From positions 1-64,000 of the forward strand of contig NZ_PZZL01000008.1 in assembly GCF_003046185.1 (NCBI RefSeq): DNA of 64,000 nucleotides. The letters run 5' to 3'. How positions within the stretch are numbered: the stretch's first letter is position 1; every line of letters starts with the position of its first letter. The notes under the pieces are model-generated. The model did no database searches, was not told the DNA's origin, and worked only from the letters and a program-made list of their open reading frames with translations. The DNA comes from Phreatobacter oligotrophus. GTDB taxonomy: Bacteria; Pseudomonadota; Alphaproteobacteria; Rhizobiales; Phreatobacteraceae. The position numbers were made by a program, and so were the translations under genes. Positions 7,339 through 16,180 of the stretch are shown here, piece by piece.

Positions 7339-8178
7339 TCATGCTCCCGTAAGGATTTCAAAGGACACTGCGCCGGTCTTGCTGCGTTTGGCGCGAAGGC
7401 CCTGGCCAATCGCTTCGGCCGCATCGGCTGGAATGAGCGCCTTCAGGCTGTCCTTGGCAGCGACGTGATCATCATGCGCCCGCTTCGTGTTACGAAATTG
7501 GGCGGCAAGCACCGCCCATTCATTGCTCCCGGTCATATCAACGATCCGAACGACCTCAGATTTCGGCAGGGGTGGTGGGGCGCCGACCGGCCGGGGAGGG
7601 GTGCCAGATGTGACGCAGTCCCAGAATCGCAGCTCTGCCTCCAGCAGTGCGTCCTGATAGATCGGATCGGCTTCGGCCGTGATCAGTACCCATTTCCCGC
7701 CGCCGGTAAGGATGGAGAGCCTCGCGGTATTCCTGCCGGCTACCGCCATGTTGTGCTGGAGCTGAGGCATGTGCTTGGCCGCGGCCGCGTCTTCAGAGAA
7801 CGACCAGGGCAACATGAACTTCGCCTCAAAGATCGCCGTACCCTTGTCTGTCAGACCGTCCAGCGTTGCGGCAAGAAACTCATATGCCGGATGGAACAAG
7901 CGCGCCTGAACGTCAAAGACGGTCTCACCTGTCTGCCGCTCGTACCACTCGGTGTTCAATGCTTCGGTCGCACGCCCCAGGGCCACAACCAGATTTCCCG
8001 AGTAATCCTCAGATGGGCGAAGTCCTGACTTGAACTCCCAGAGTTTCCTTAACGCAATCTCATCAGAACCCATGATGATTTTTGCATCTGATCCTCCGAT
8101 GAAGTGTCGGCGTCGTTCATCGGAGTTAATGTTTACATCAGAGTGCCCTGTTTGCATTGTCGTGATGTTCTCTAACAT
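7339..8178 (-). CDS. YqaJ-type viral recombinase / lambda-exonuclease-like nuclease
   Basis: This 279-aa protein fits the YqaJ family of the PD-(D/E)XK fold. GGSDA (28-32), GRATE (68-72), TLDG (105-108), FEAK (117-120) and QLQHNM (139-144) give the expected order of metal and catalytic residues (D107, E118, K120). It would resect double-stranded ends so that the adjacent ERF protein can anneal the strands. I chose the ATG at 8178, which has AAGGTGAG 6-7 bp upstream; a frame 81 bp longer is open but has no better ribosome site. It is first in the minus-strand phage operon. Confidence 0.85.
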   Translation of the reverse strand: MLENITTMQTGHSDVNINSDERRRHFIGGSDAKIIMGSDEIALRKLWEFKSGLRPSEDYSGNLVVALGRATEALNTEWYERQTGETVFDVQARLFHPAYEFLAATLDGLTDKGTAIFEAKFMLPWSFSEDAAAAKHMPQLQHNMAVAGRNTARLSILTGGGKWVLITAEADPIYQDALLEAELRFWDCVTSGTPPRPVGAPPPLPKSEVVRIVDMTGSNEWAVLAAQFRNTKRAHDDHVAAKDSLKALIPADAAEAIGQGLRAKRSKTGAVSFEILTGA

Positions 8179-8271
8179 ATGAGGCTCACCTTTTACAGTC
8201 ACGCCGATCCAATTTCTGGCATGCGGATGCATGGATGCTCGATTTTCGCCGTCGATCAAGATAAAAATACT

Positions 8272-8289
8272 CGATGATAGAACTCATCG
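8272..8289. promoter_or_regulatory. Inverted repeat CGATGA-N6-TCATCG
   Basis: Six-bp arms pair perfectly around TAGAAC, about 95 bp upstream of the exonuclease start in an AT-rich stretch. It may be an operator for the recombination operon; no matching repressor gene is in view. Confidence 0.35.
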
Positions 8290-8660
8290 CTAAAAATAGA
8301 CTTGAAGTTTAATGTGAACGGAGTCTTGATGCATCCATCAATTCGATTAATGTGCTCGGGCTAAGTCATGAATATTGGGGTATGATCAAGATAGTGCCGC
8401 GATAGCGTTCGAAACGCTGTCGGTCGCCATGCCCCCGAGGGGTTGGCTCCGCATCGTGCCACGTGTCGTCCGAGAGCAACCCTGACCCTCGCTAATTGCC
8501 CCGAGACCCGGTTCGCGGTCCCCAGATGAGCCGATTGCCGCCGGCAAAGGCGAGTATCCGTCGCGATGCAAAAACGCGCGCGTTTCCCTGCAGATTTCCC
8601 TGCACCAGGGAAAGCCGATGGGGCCGGTGGCTCCAGTGCCTGATGGATTGCCATGCTGAT

Positions 8661-8686
8661 ATATCAGGTGTACCTGTCATATCAGG
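8661..8686. promoter_or_regulatory. Operator-like site upstream of the GntR/FCD gene
   Basis: The inverted repeat CAGGT-GT-ACCTG at 8665-8676 lies 26 bp before the ATG and is flanked by a direct repeat, ATATCAGG (8661-8668 and 8679-8686). FCD-type GntR proteins bind short palindromes with a GTAC-like centre near their own start, so autoregulation is likely. Confidence 0.55.
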
Positions 8687-8701
8687 CTGGGATTTTTGGA
8701 A

Positions 8702-9433
8702 ATGCTGACGCTGATCGGCGGAGGGCGCGACAGGACTGGGGGGCGGGGCCAGACGGCCGCCGCGGCCATCCATGCGCTGCTGCGCGAGGAGATCCTGTCG
8801 CTGCGCCGCAAGCCCGGCGAGCCGATCGCCGAGAAGGACATCGCAGCCGCCCATGGGGTCAGCCGCACGCCGGTGCGCGAGGCGCTCCTGAGGCTCGCCG
8901 ACGAAGGGCTGGTCGACATCATCGCCAAGTCCGGCACCCATGTGTCGCGCATTCCGCTCGCGGACCTTCCCGAGGCCATCACCATCCGCCGGGTGCTCGA
9001 GCAACTTGCGGTGCGCGGCGCCGTCGCCTCGGCGACGGGGAGCCAGATCATCGAATTGCGCGCCATCCTGGTGCGGACCGCCGAGGCGGCGGAGGCGGGC
9101 GATACGGAAGCCTTTCACCGCGCCGACGAGGCTTTCCACGAGGCCGTGGCGACCGCAGGCCGCCATCCCGGCGTCTGGGCGCTCGTCCGTCATGTGAAAC
9201 TGCAGGTCGACCGGTTCCGCCGGCTGACCCTGCCGCTGGAGGGGCGCATGGCGCGGGTCGTCGCCGAGCACGAGGCGGTTCTTGCCGCCATCGAGGCTCG
9301 CGATGCCGAGGCCGCCGCCGCCGCCATGGGTGCCCATGTCGACGGGCTGTCGCTCGGCCTCGACGACCTCAAGCGCTTCAACCCCGGCTATTTCCTGGAG
9401 GATTCGGCGCGCTCCGACCTGAAGCGCGCCTGA
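8702..9433 (+). CDS. GntR-family regulator with FCD sensor domain
   Basis: This 243-aa regulator has a winged-helix GntR domain (about residues 20-85) with recognition region AAAHGVSRTPVREALLRLADEGLV. An all-helical FCD ligand domain follows, with the metal-binding pattern D..F H..V (FHRADEAFHEAVATAG) and later histidines in VAEHEAVLAAI and AAMGAHVDGL. Members usually sense a small carboxylate or sugar acid and repress a catabolic or uptake operon. The adjacent downstream TRAP operon on the same strand (97 bp away) is the likely target. I chose the ATG at 8702 over the TTG at 8696. Confidence 0.9.
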   Translation: MLTLIGGGRDRTGGRGQTAAAAIHALLREEILSLRRKPGEPIAEKDIAAAHGVSRTPVREALLRLADEGLVDIIAKSGTHVSRIPLADLPEAITIRRVLEQLAVRGAVASATGSQIIELRAILVRTAEAAEAGDTEAFHRADEAFHEAVATAGRHPGVWALVRHVKLQVDRFRRLTLPLEGRMARVVAEHEAVLAAIEARDAEAAAAAMGAHVDGLSLGLDDLKRFNPGYFLEDSARSDLKRA

Positions 9434-9529
9434 GCACATGCCACCGGCGCCCGTCGCGGGCACCGGCAAGAAGCGGCGGGACCAACCCGCCCGAAAGACC
9501 ATGATCACACGGGTAGGGAGGATACCCCC

Positions 9530-10528
9530 ATGACCACCATCTCACGCCGCAACGCGCTCATCGCGGGTGCGGGTCTTGCCACCTTCGCTGCCACGCCGCT
9601 GCGCGCCCAGCAGGTGAAGCTCAAATGGGCCCACGTCTACGAGACGGGCGAGCCCTACCACACCGAGGCGCTGTGGGCCGCCGGCGAGATCGCCAAGCGC
9701 ACCAACGGCAAGTTCCAGATCGATGTCTTCCCGGCATCGCAGCTCGGCAACGAGAACCAGATCAACGAGGGCCTGTCGCTCGGCACGGTCGACATGATCT
9801 ATACCGGCGTTGCCTTCGCCGGCTCGATCCACAAGCCCATCGCCATTTCGAACGCGCCCTACGTGCTGCGCGACTTCGATCACTGGAAGGCCTATCGCGA
9901 CTCGCCGCTCTTCCGGCAGATCGCCTCGGGCTACGAGGGCCGCACCCGCCACAAGGTCACGGCGCTGACCTATTACGGCGAGCGTCACGTCACCGCCAAC
10001 AAGGCCATCAACAAACCCGAGGACATGCGCGGCATGAAGCTGCGTGTGCCGCCGGCGCCGCTGTTCCTGATGTTCACCAAGTCGGTCGGCGCCAACGCGA
10101 CGCCGATCGCCTTCGCCGAGGTCTATCTCGCCCTCCAGCAGGGCACGGTGGACGGCCAGGAGAATCCGCTGCCGACGATCATGGCGAAGAAATTCTACGA
10201 GGTGCAGAGCCACATCATGCTCACCGGCCACATCACGGAGTCGCTCCTGTCGATCGTCGGTTCGCATGTCTGGGGCCGCCTCAACGACGCGGAGAAGGCC
10301 ACCTTCAACGCGGTGCTGCTCGAGGCCGCCTCGCGCGCCTCGAACCAGATCCGCGAGAGCGAGCAGAAGCTGGCGGACGAGTTCCGCAAGCTCGGCAAGA
10401 CGGTGATCACGCCGGACCGCGCCGCCTTCCGCGCCGCCGCCATGCCGCTGCACAACGATGCGGCATCGGGTGCCGGCTGGTCGAAGGCCGAGTACGACGC
10501 GCTGCAGGGCCTCGCCCGCTCGAGCTGA
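9530..10528 (+). CDS. dctP: TRAP transporter solute-binding protein, DctP family
   Basis: This 332-aa periplasmic protein delivers a carboxylate to the DctQM permease. It begins with SRRNALIAGAGLATFAATPLRA, a signal peptide with an Arg pair and cleavage near RAQQ. Mature features typical of DctP are KWAHVYETGEPYHTEA, the strand GTVDMIYTG, the MKLRVPP segment with the substrate-pairing Arg, and the QQGTVDGQENP block. A strong GGGAGGAT ribosome site precedes the ATG. It is the first gene of dctPQM. The ligand cannot be read, but the GntR/FCD neighbour supports a sugar acid or dicarboxylate. Confidence 0.93.
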   Translation: MTTISRRNALIAGAGLATFAATPLRAQQVKLKWAHVYETGEPYHTEALWAAGEIAKRTNGKFQIDVFPASQLGNENQINEGLSLGTVDMIYTGVAFAGSIHKPIAISNAPYVLRDFDHWKAYRDSPLFRQIASGYEGRTRHKVTALTYYGERHVTANKAINKPEDMRGMKLRVPPAPLFLMFTKSVGANATPIAFAEVYLALQQGTVDGQENPLPTIMAKKFYEVQSHIMLTGHITESLLSIVGSHVWGRLNDAEKATFNAVLLEAASRASNQIRESEQKLADEFRKLGKTVITPDRAAFRAAAMPLHNDAASGAGWSKAEYDALQGLARSS

Positions 10529-10618
10529 GGCGCATCGCCCAAGGGGATGCCGCCCGCTGCGGCGTCCCCATCGCGCTCCTGACATCGCAATGGCGGCTCC
10601 GCGCCGCGAGGACTTCCC

Positions 10619-11197
10619 ATGTCACCCACCCCGCCACCCGCCGGACAACCGAGCGAGGACGTCCATCTCATCGTCGCAACCGACGAGGAGGTGGTGGTCG
10701 AGAAATATCCCGAGGACTGGCTGGCGATCGCCATCTTCTGGGGCCTCGCTTTCATCGTCTTCCTGCAGTTCTTCACCCGCTACGTGCTGAACAACAGCCT
10801 GGCCTGGACCGAGGAGATCGCCCGCTATCTGCTGATGGTGGTGGTCTTCGTCGGCGGCGCGATGGTGGTTCGGCGCAACACCAACATCGCCGTCGAACTC
10901 GTGCAGAACGTCATGCGCGACGGCGGCCTGAAGCGGTCGCTGATCGGCGCCGTCGAGATCATCAAGCTGGTCTTCCTCGGCCTGCTCGCCTGGTTCTCGG
11001 TGCTGATCACCGAGCGCATGCACAACCTCTACATGACCGTCTTCGACTGGCCGATGTCGCTGGTCTACGGCGGCATCGCCATCGGCTGCTTCCTGATGGT
11101 CATCCGCCAGGCACAGATCGTCTGGCGCGGCTTTCGCACCGGCTTCAGCCGGCCCGATCCCCTCAGCACTGACACCAAGGCCGGCGGCACGCCATGA
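10619..11197 (+). CDS. dctQ: TRAP transporter small permease subunit (DctQ)
   Basis: This 192-aa membrane protein has four predicted helices, beginning with WLAIAIFWGLAFIVFLQFFTRYV. It carries the family motif of an aromatic-rich loop followed by NSLAWTEEIARYLLMVVVFVGGA. It stabilises the large permease and the binding-protein complex in the inner membrane. The N-terminal 40 residues are a cytoplasmic acidic stretch, longer than in many relatives. It follows dctP by 90 bp and overlaps dctM by ATGA. Confidence 0.92.
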   Translation: MSPTPPPAGQPSEDVHLIVATDEEVVVEKYPEDWLAIAIFWGLAFIVFLQFFTRYVLNNSLAWTEEIARYLLMVVVFVGGAMVVRRNTNIAVELVQNVMRDGGLKRSLIGAVEIIKLVFLGLLAWFSVLITERMHNLYMTVFDWPMSLVYGGIAIGCFLMVIRQAQIVWRGFRTGFSRPDPLSTDTKAGGTP

Positions 11198-12474
11198 CCA
11201 TCGTCATTTTCATCTTCTTCGTGGCGCTGCTGGCAGGCATCCCGGTCTTCATCGCGCTGGCCGGTTCGGCGCTCTACTACACCCATTTCGTCGCCTTCAT
11301 TCCGGACTTCGTGGTGCTGCACCGCATGGCCGGCGGCCTCGATTCCTTCCCCCTGCTGGCGGTGCCCTTCTTCATCCTCGCCGGCAACCTCATGAACTCC
11401 GCCGGCATCACCAATCGCATCTATGACTTCGCGGTGGCGGTGGCCGGCTGGATGCGCGGCGGCCTTGCCCAGGTGAACATCGTGGGCTCGGTGATCTTCG
11501 CGGGCATGTCGGGCACGGCCATCGCCGATGCGGCCGGCCTCGGCACGATCGAGATCAAGGCGATGAAGGACCACGGCTACTCGACCGAGTTCGCGGTCGG
11601 CGTCACCGCGGCTTCCTCGACGCTCGGGCCGATCATCCCGCCCTCGCTGCCCTTCGTCATCTACGGGATGATGGCCAATGTCTCGATCGGCGCGCTGTTC
11701 CTCGGCGGCGTGATCCCCGGCCTGTTCATGACCGCCAGCATGATGATCTTCGTGTGGTGGTGCGCCCGGCGCTACAATATGGGCCGCGACCAGGTCTTCC
11801 GCTGGAAGGTGCTCGGCCTCACCTTCATCTCGGCGCTGCCGGCGCTGCTGACGCCGATGATCATCATCCTCGGCATGACCTTCGGCTGGTTCACGCCGAC
11901 GGAGGCGGCGATCGCCGCCTGCACCTGGGCGCTGATCCTCGGCTTCGTGCTCTACCGCTCGCTCACCTGGAAGCAGCTCTACAAGGTGACGCTCGACACG
12001 ATCGAGACCACCGCGAGCGTGCTGCTCATCGTCGCCGCCGCCTCGCTGTTCGGCTGGGTGCTGACGACGACGCGGCTCACCGAGCTGGCGGCCGAGGGGC
12101 TGCTGTCGATCACGACCAACCCCTACATCATCCTCGTCCTGGTCAACATCCTGCTGCTGATCGTCGGCTGCTTCCTCGAGCCCATCGCCTCGATCTCGAT
12201 CCTGGTGCCGGTGCTCATGCCGATCCTGCTGAAGGTCGGCATCGACCCGATCCATTTCGGGGTGATGATGACGCTGAACCTGATGATCGGCCTGCTGCAC
12301 CCGCCCCTCGGCATGGTGCTCTTCGTCCTGGCGCGAATATCCGGAATGACGGTGGAGCGAACGACGGTCGCGATCCTGCCCTGGCTGATCCCGCTGCTCT
12401 TCTCGCTGGTGGCGATCACCTTCATCCCCGAGCTGACGCTCTGGCTGCCGCGCACGATGGGGCTGGTGAAATAG
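11194..12474 (+). CDS. dctM: TRAP transporter large permease subunit (DctM)
   Basis: This 426-aa integral membrane protein is the sodium-coupled transport channel. It has about twelve hydrophobic segments and the family hallmarks: PFFILAGNLMNSAGIT near residue 60, the GMSGTAIADAAGLGTIEIKAM block near 105-125, SSTLGPIIPPSLPFVIYGMM near 145, and GLLHPPLGMVLFV in the C-terminal half. Length is normal. It is coupled to dctQ by a 4-bp overlap. It ends 18 bp before the convergent galE stop. Confidence 0.94.
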   Translation: MTIVIFIFFVALLAGIPVFIALAGSALYYTHFVAFIPDFVVLHRMAGGLDSFPLLAVPFFILAGNLMNSAGITNRIYDFAVAVAGWMRGGLAQVNIVGSVIFAGMSGTAIADAAGLGTIEIKAMKDHGYSTEFAVGVTAASSTLGPIIPPSLPFVIYGMMANVSIGALFLGGVIPGLFMTASMMIFVWWCARRYNMGRDQVFRWKVLGLTFISALPALLTPMIIILGMTFGWFTPTEAAIAACTWALILGFVLYRSLTWKQLYKVTLDTIETTASVLLIVAAASLFGWVLTTTRLTELAAEGLLSITTNPYIILVLVNILLLIVGCFLEPIASISILVPVLMPILLKVGIDPIHFGVMMTLNLMIGLLHPPLGMVLFVLARISGMTVERTTVAILPWLIPLLFSLVAITFIPELTLWLPRTMGLVK

Positions 12475-12492
12475 GCCCGGCCGGCGGCCCGC

Positions 12493-13479
12493 CTAGCGCG
12501 GGCCGTTGGCGAGGCGGCGCTCCCACGCATAGGCGGCCTCGACGATCTTGGTGAGGTCGTCATGGGCCGGCGTCCAGCCGAGGCGGGTGCGGGCGCGGGT
12601 CGCGTCCGCCACCACGGCAGCGGCATCGCCCGGCCGGCGCGGGGCGTAGTCGGCGCGGAAGGAGACCTTGGTGACGGCACGCACCGTGTCGATCACCTCC
12701 TTCACCGAGTAGCCGTGGCCGTAGCCGCAGTTCGCCACCATGCTCTCGCCGCCTGCCCGCAGATGGGCGAGGGCGGAGAGATGGGCGCGGACGAGATCGG
12801 TCACGTGGATGTAGTCGCGCACGCAGGTGCCATCGGGCGTCGGATAGTCGGTGCCGAAGACGTCCATCTTCTCCCGCAGGCCGAGGGCGGTCTGTACCGC
12901 CACCTTGATGAGATGCGTGGCGTTCGGCGTCGACTGGCCGGTGCGGCCCTTTGGATCGGCGCCCGCGACGTTGAAGTAGCGCAGCACGACGTAGGTGAGG
13001 TCGTGGGCGGCGGCGGCATCGCGCAGCATCCATTCGGTGATGAGCTTGGAGGTGCCGTAGGGACTCTCGGGGCGCGTCGGGGCCTCCTCGCTCACCGGCA
13101 TGACCTCGGGCGTGCCATAGACCGCAGCGGTCGAGGAGAAGATCATGTGGCGCACGCCCTGCGCCACGCAGGCGGCCATGACGGCGCGGGTCTTCACGGT
13201 GTTGGCGAGGTAGTAGCCGAGCGGATCGGCGACCGAATCCGGCACGACGATGCGGGCGGCGAAATGGATGACGGCGTCGATGCCGTGCTGGCGCATCACC
13301 GTTTCGACCAGCGCCTGGTCGCCCATGTCGCCGACGACGAGCGTTGCCCGCGGATCGACGGCCCAGACGAAGCCGGTGGACAGGTTGTCGAGGACCACGA
13401 CCGCCTCGCCGGCGTCGAGCAGTTCCAGGACCATGTGGCTGCCGATATAGCCGGCGCCGCCCGTGACGAGGACCGCCAT
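12493..13479 (-). CDS. galE: UDP-glucose 4-epimerase
   Basis: This 328-aa short-chain dehydrogenase/reductase interconverts UDP-glucose and UDP-galactose using bound NAD. It has the N-terminal dinucleotide loop TGGAGYIGSH (6-15), SSTAAVYG (115-122) with the catalytic Ser/Thr, and the YGTSK pair (Tyr 141, Lys 145). RYFNVAGADP follows and the later CVRDYIHVTDL matches GalE. The ATG at 13479 has GGGAGGGAAG upstream; a longer frame adds an unlikely N-terminal tail. With the downstream-lying ugd and oxidoreductase genes on the same strand it forms a nucleotide-sugar group, probably feeding surface polysaccharide. Confidence 0.94.
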   Translation of the reverse strand: MAVLVTGGAGYIGSHMVLELLDAGEAVVVLDNLSTGFVWAVDPRATLVVGDMGDQALVETVMRQHGIDAVIHFAARIVVPDSVADPLGYYLANTVKTRAVMAACVAQGVRHMIFSSTAAVYGTPEVMPVSEEAPTRPESPYGTSKLITEWMLRDAAAAHDLTYVVLRYFNVAGADPKGRTGQSTPNATHLIKVAVQTALGLREKMDVFGTDYPTPDGTCVRDYIHVTDLVRAHLSALAHLRAGGESMVANCGYGHGYSVKEVIDTVRAVTKVSFRADYAPRRPGDAAAVVADATRARTRLGWTPAHDDLTKIVEAAYAWERRLANGPR

Positions 13480-13578
13480 GGTGTCTTCCCTCCCGCGGCG
13501 CGTCCCGGCGCCGGATTGCCCCACGAGGGCTAACCGAAAGAGGTCAAGAAAGTGCCAAGGCAGGGCAGGCGGGCCGGC

Positions 13579-14973
13579 TCACTCCGCGGCGAGCGGTGTC
13601 GCGGCAGCCGGGGCGGCATCGCGCAGCGGCCGGCCGATCGAGTGGTAGGCAAGGCCGCAGGCGCGCGCGTGCGCCGGGTCCAGGAGATTGCGGAGGTCGA
13701 CCAGCACGGGCGCTGCCATGGTGGCGGCGGCGGCGCGCCAGTCGAGGGCGGCGAAGTCCGGCCATTCCGTCAGGATCACCGCGAGGTCGGCGCCGGCAAG
13801 GGCGTCCATGGCGCTCGGGGCCATGGCGACACCGGGGAGGAGAGGGGCGGCCTGGGCCATGCCGGCGGGGTCATGAGCGCGCAGACGCGCCCCGTGGCGC
13901 ATCAGCTGCGGAAGAATGACGAGCGAGGCGGCCGAGCGCATGTCGTCCGTGCCGGCCTTGAAGGTCAGGCCGAGGATGGCGATGGTCTTGCCGGCGACGG
14001 AGCCTCCGGCGGCGCGGATGATCTTGCGGACCATCTCGCCCTTGCGCGCATCGTTGACCGCCACCGCCGTCTCCACCGAGCGCAGCGGCACGCCGTGATC
14101 CTGCGCCGTCTTCATCAGCGCCAGCATGTCCTTCGGGAAGCAGGAGCCGCCGAAGCCCGGCCCGGCCTTGAGGAAGCGCTCGCCGATGCGCGGGTCGAGG
14201 CCGATGCCGCGGGCAACGTCCTCGACATCCGCGCCGACCTCCTCGCAGAGATTGGCGATCTCGTTGATGTAGGTGATCTTCAGCGCCAGGAAGCAGTTGG
14301 CGGCATATTTGATCATCTCCGCCCCGCGCCGGCTGGTTGCGACCAGCGGTGCGCCGGCCTCCGTCAGCGGGCGGTAGATCGCCTCCATGAGGGCGAGGGC
14401 GCGGGCATCCTGGGTGCCGACGACGATGCGGTCCGGCCGCATGAAATCGTCGATGGCGGCGCCTTCGCGAAGGAATTCCGGGTTCGACACGACGGCAAAT
14501 GCCGCCGGGCGGCCGAGGGCCTGCAGCCGCGCCTCGATTTCCTCGCCGGTGCCCACCGGCACGGTTGATTTCACGACGATGGCGGTGAAGCCGTCGAGAG
14601 ACCGGCCGACCTCGGCGGCGGCCTCCATGACATGGCGCATGTCGGCATGGCCGTCCTCGGGGCGCGGCGGCGTGCCGACGCAGAGGAACACCGCCTCGGC
14701 GCCGGGAACGCTGGCGGACAGCTCTGTCGAAAAGGCGAGGCGGCCGGCCGCGGCCTGCGCCGCCACCAGGACGTCGAGCCCGGGCTCGTGGATCGGAATG
14801 ATGCCGTCGCGGAGGGCGGCGACACGCGCCACATCGCGGTCCACCACCGTCACCTCATGGCCGAGGGCGGCGAGGCATGCGCCGCTGACGAGGCCGACAT
14901 AACCCGCCCCGACGACGACGATGCGCAGCGTGGTCTGGCCCTTGTCTGCGTGCGGCATCAGCTGGCGTTCCAT
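13579..14973 (-). CDS. ugd: UDP-glucose 6-dehydrogenase
   Basis: This 464-aa enzyme oxidises UDP-glucose to UDP-glucuronate with two NAD. The N-terminal Rossmann loop VVGAGYVGLVSGACLA is followed by CVGTPPRPEDG and the KSTVPVGTG loop. The catalytic block GPGFGGSCFPKD holds the active Cys and conserved Lys. The C-terminal UDP-binding domain has ILGLTFKAGTDDMRSA. Length is normal. Possible starts are GTG 14985, ATG 14973 and ATG 14958; I use 14973. It lies about 100 bp upstream of galE on the same strand and is probably co-transcribed with it. Confidence 0.94.
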   Translation of the reverse strand: MERQLMPHADKGQTTLRIVVVGAGYVGLVSGACLAALGHEVTVVDRDVARVAALRDGIIPIHEPGLDVLVAAQAAAGRLAFSTELSASVPGAEAVFLCVGTPPRPEDGHADMRHVMEAAAEVGRSLDGFTAIVVKSTVPVGTGEEIEARLQALGRPAAFAVVSNPEFLREGAAIDDFMRPDRIVVGTQDARALALMEAIYRPLTEAGAPLVATSRRGAEMIKYAANCFLALKITYINEIANLCEEVGADVEDVARGIGLDPRIGERFLKAGPGFGGSCFPKDMLALMKTAQDHGVPLRSVETAVAVNDARKGEMVRKIIRAAGGSVAGKTIAILGLTFKAGTDDMRSAASLVILPQLMRHGARLRAHDPAGMAQAAPLLPGVAMAPSAMDALAGADLAVILTEWPDFAALDWRAAAATMAAPVLVDLRNLLDPAHARACGLAYHSIGRPLRDAAPAAATPLAAE

Positions 14974-15059
14974 CCCCGCGGGCACCCCCTGGGCGCCCCG
15001 TCATGGTCGAGCAACAGCATTTCAAAGTGACGCCACGACGACAAGGCCGTGGCGGGCGG

Positions 15060-16049
15060 TCAGCCGCGCCCGCCGGCGGCGATCTTGAGCGGCGTCACGG
15101 CCGTCTGGTGCTCGCCCAGGCAGCGCATGGCGATGTCGAGGCTAGCAAGGCCGTCGGCGCCGCCGGTCACCGGAGCGGTGCGGTTGCGCACCGAATCGAC
15201 GAAGGCGACGAGCTCGGCGCGCAGCGGCTCGGCATAGGCGACCGAGAGGTGGCGCATGGAATAGGAGCCGTCCGGCTTGTAGTCGAAGCACTCGGTCACC
15301 TGGCGGGTGATGAGGTCGCCGGAAATGTACTTGTTGCGGGTCGCCACATGCACCGTGCGCGCCTTGAAGGGCGTCAGCCAGTTGGTGTTGATGTGGGCGA
15401 GGACCCCGGACTCGGTGCGGAACTGCAGCAGGGCGATGTCTTCGCGCGCCGCATGGATCGAGTTGGTCTGCGGCTGGATCTCGGCAATCTCCGAACCGGT
15501 GAACCAGCGGATCAGATCGATGTCGTGGACGGCGAGGTCGATGACGACGCCGATGTCGGACATGCGCGGCGGGAAGGGGCCGACGCGGGTGATCTGGATG
15601 GAGAGGATGTCGTCGCCGGCAATCGCCTGGCGGATCGACTGGACCGCGGGGTTGAAGCGCTCGACATGGCCGACCATCAGCGTCACGCCGGCCTTTTCGG
15701 CGGCGTCGATGATGCGGCGGCCTTCCTCGACCGTGTGGGCGATGGGCTTCTCGACGAGGACATGGACGCCGCGGGCGATGGCGGCGAGCGAGATAGAGGT
15801 GTGAAGCTGGGTCGGCGCCGCGACGGTCAGCGCATCGATGCCGGCATCGAGCAGGGCCTCGAGCGAGGAGAAGCCGGCGCAGCCGAGGCGCGAGGTGACG
15901 AACTCGACCTGCGCCTGGTCGGGATCGGCGACGCCGACGAGGGTGACGCCGGGCAGCTCGGAGAGGACGCGCGCGTGGTTCTTGCCCATGACGCCGAGAC
16001 CGACCACGCCGACGCGCAGGGGGGTGGCCGGGGACTTCGATTGGGTCAT
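15060..16049 (-). CDS. Gfo/Idh/MocA-family oxidoreductase (sugar-nucleotide type)
   Basis: This 329-aa NAD(P)-dependent protein has the N-terminal fold RVGVVGLGVMGKNHARVL and the family motif HVLVEKPIAHTVEEG with the EKP triad (Lys catalytic). The C-terminal beta-sheet domain includes GVVIDLAVHDIDLIRWFTG, in which the HDID/H motif is typical. Close families include WlbA-like UDP-GlcNAcA 3-dehydrogenases, which fits the next-door ugd product class, but the substrate is inferred. The ATG at 16049 removes a 34-residue low-quality extension. It is the first gene of the minus-strand group with ugd and galE. Confidence 0.85.
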   Translation of the reverse strand: MTQSKSPATPLRVGVVGLGVMGKNHARVLSELPGVTLVGVADPDQAQVEFVTSRLGCAGFSSLEALLDAGIDALTVAAPTQLHTSISLAAIARGVHVLVEKPIAHTVEEGRRIIDAAEKAGVTLMVGHVERFNPAVQSIRQAIAGDDILSIQITRVGPFPPRMSDIGVVIDLAVHDIDLIRWFTGSEIAEIQPQTNSIHAAREDIALLQFRTESGVLAHINTNWLTPFKARTVHVATRNKYISGDLITRQVTECFDYKPDGSYSMRHLSVAYAEPLRAELVAFVDSVRNRTAPVTGGADGLASLDIAMRCLGEHQTAVTPLKIAAGGRG

Positions 16050-16180
16050 GGCATGCCTCGGACTCAAGGATGGCGGCGACGACGGATCGTCGGCCGCGGG
16101 CGGCGATCTATACGATTTCGCCACCCCCCTAAGCAAATGCCGGCTCATCACGATCGGTGACCGCCGGTGTCAGGCCGCGG

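Larger units (their letters stand above)
8179..8701. other. Gene-free stretch between phage block and backbone
   Basis: I see no convincing gene here; the short frames present have no family features. The left part (8200-8400) is AT-rich and probably carries the promoter of the phage operon on the minus strand. An inverted repeat lies at 8272-8289. The right part becomes GC-rich again and ends with the regulatory palindrome of the GntR gene. No tRNA or obvious att duplication was found, so the integration boundary is not defined. Confidence 0.6.

Noticed and set aside
8179-8700. Possible tRNA or att site at the phage boundary
   Set aside because: No cloverleaf and no duplicated core could be found by eye.
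8492-9508. Minus-strand frame opposite the GntR gene
   Set aside because: No motif; opposite a clear GntR/FCD protein.
9625-11172. A 515-codon plus-strand frame through dctP and dctQ
   Set aside because: It is a shifted frame of the TRAP genes with Arg/His-rich composition and no family features.
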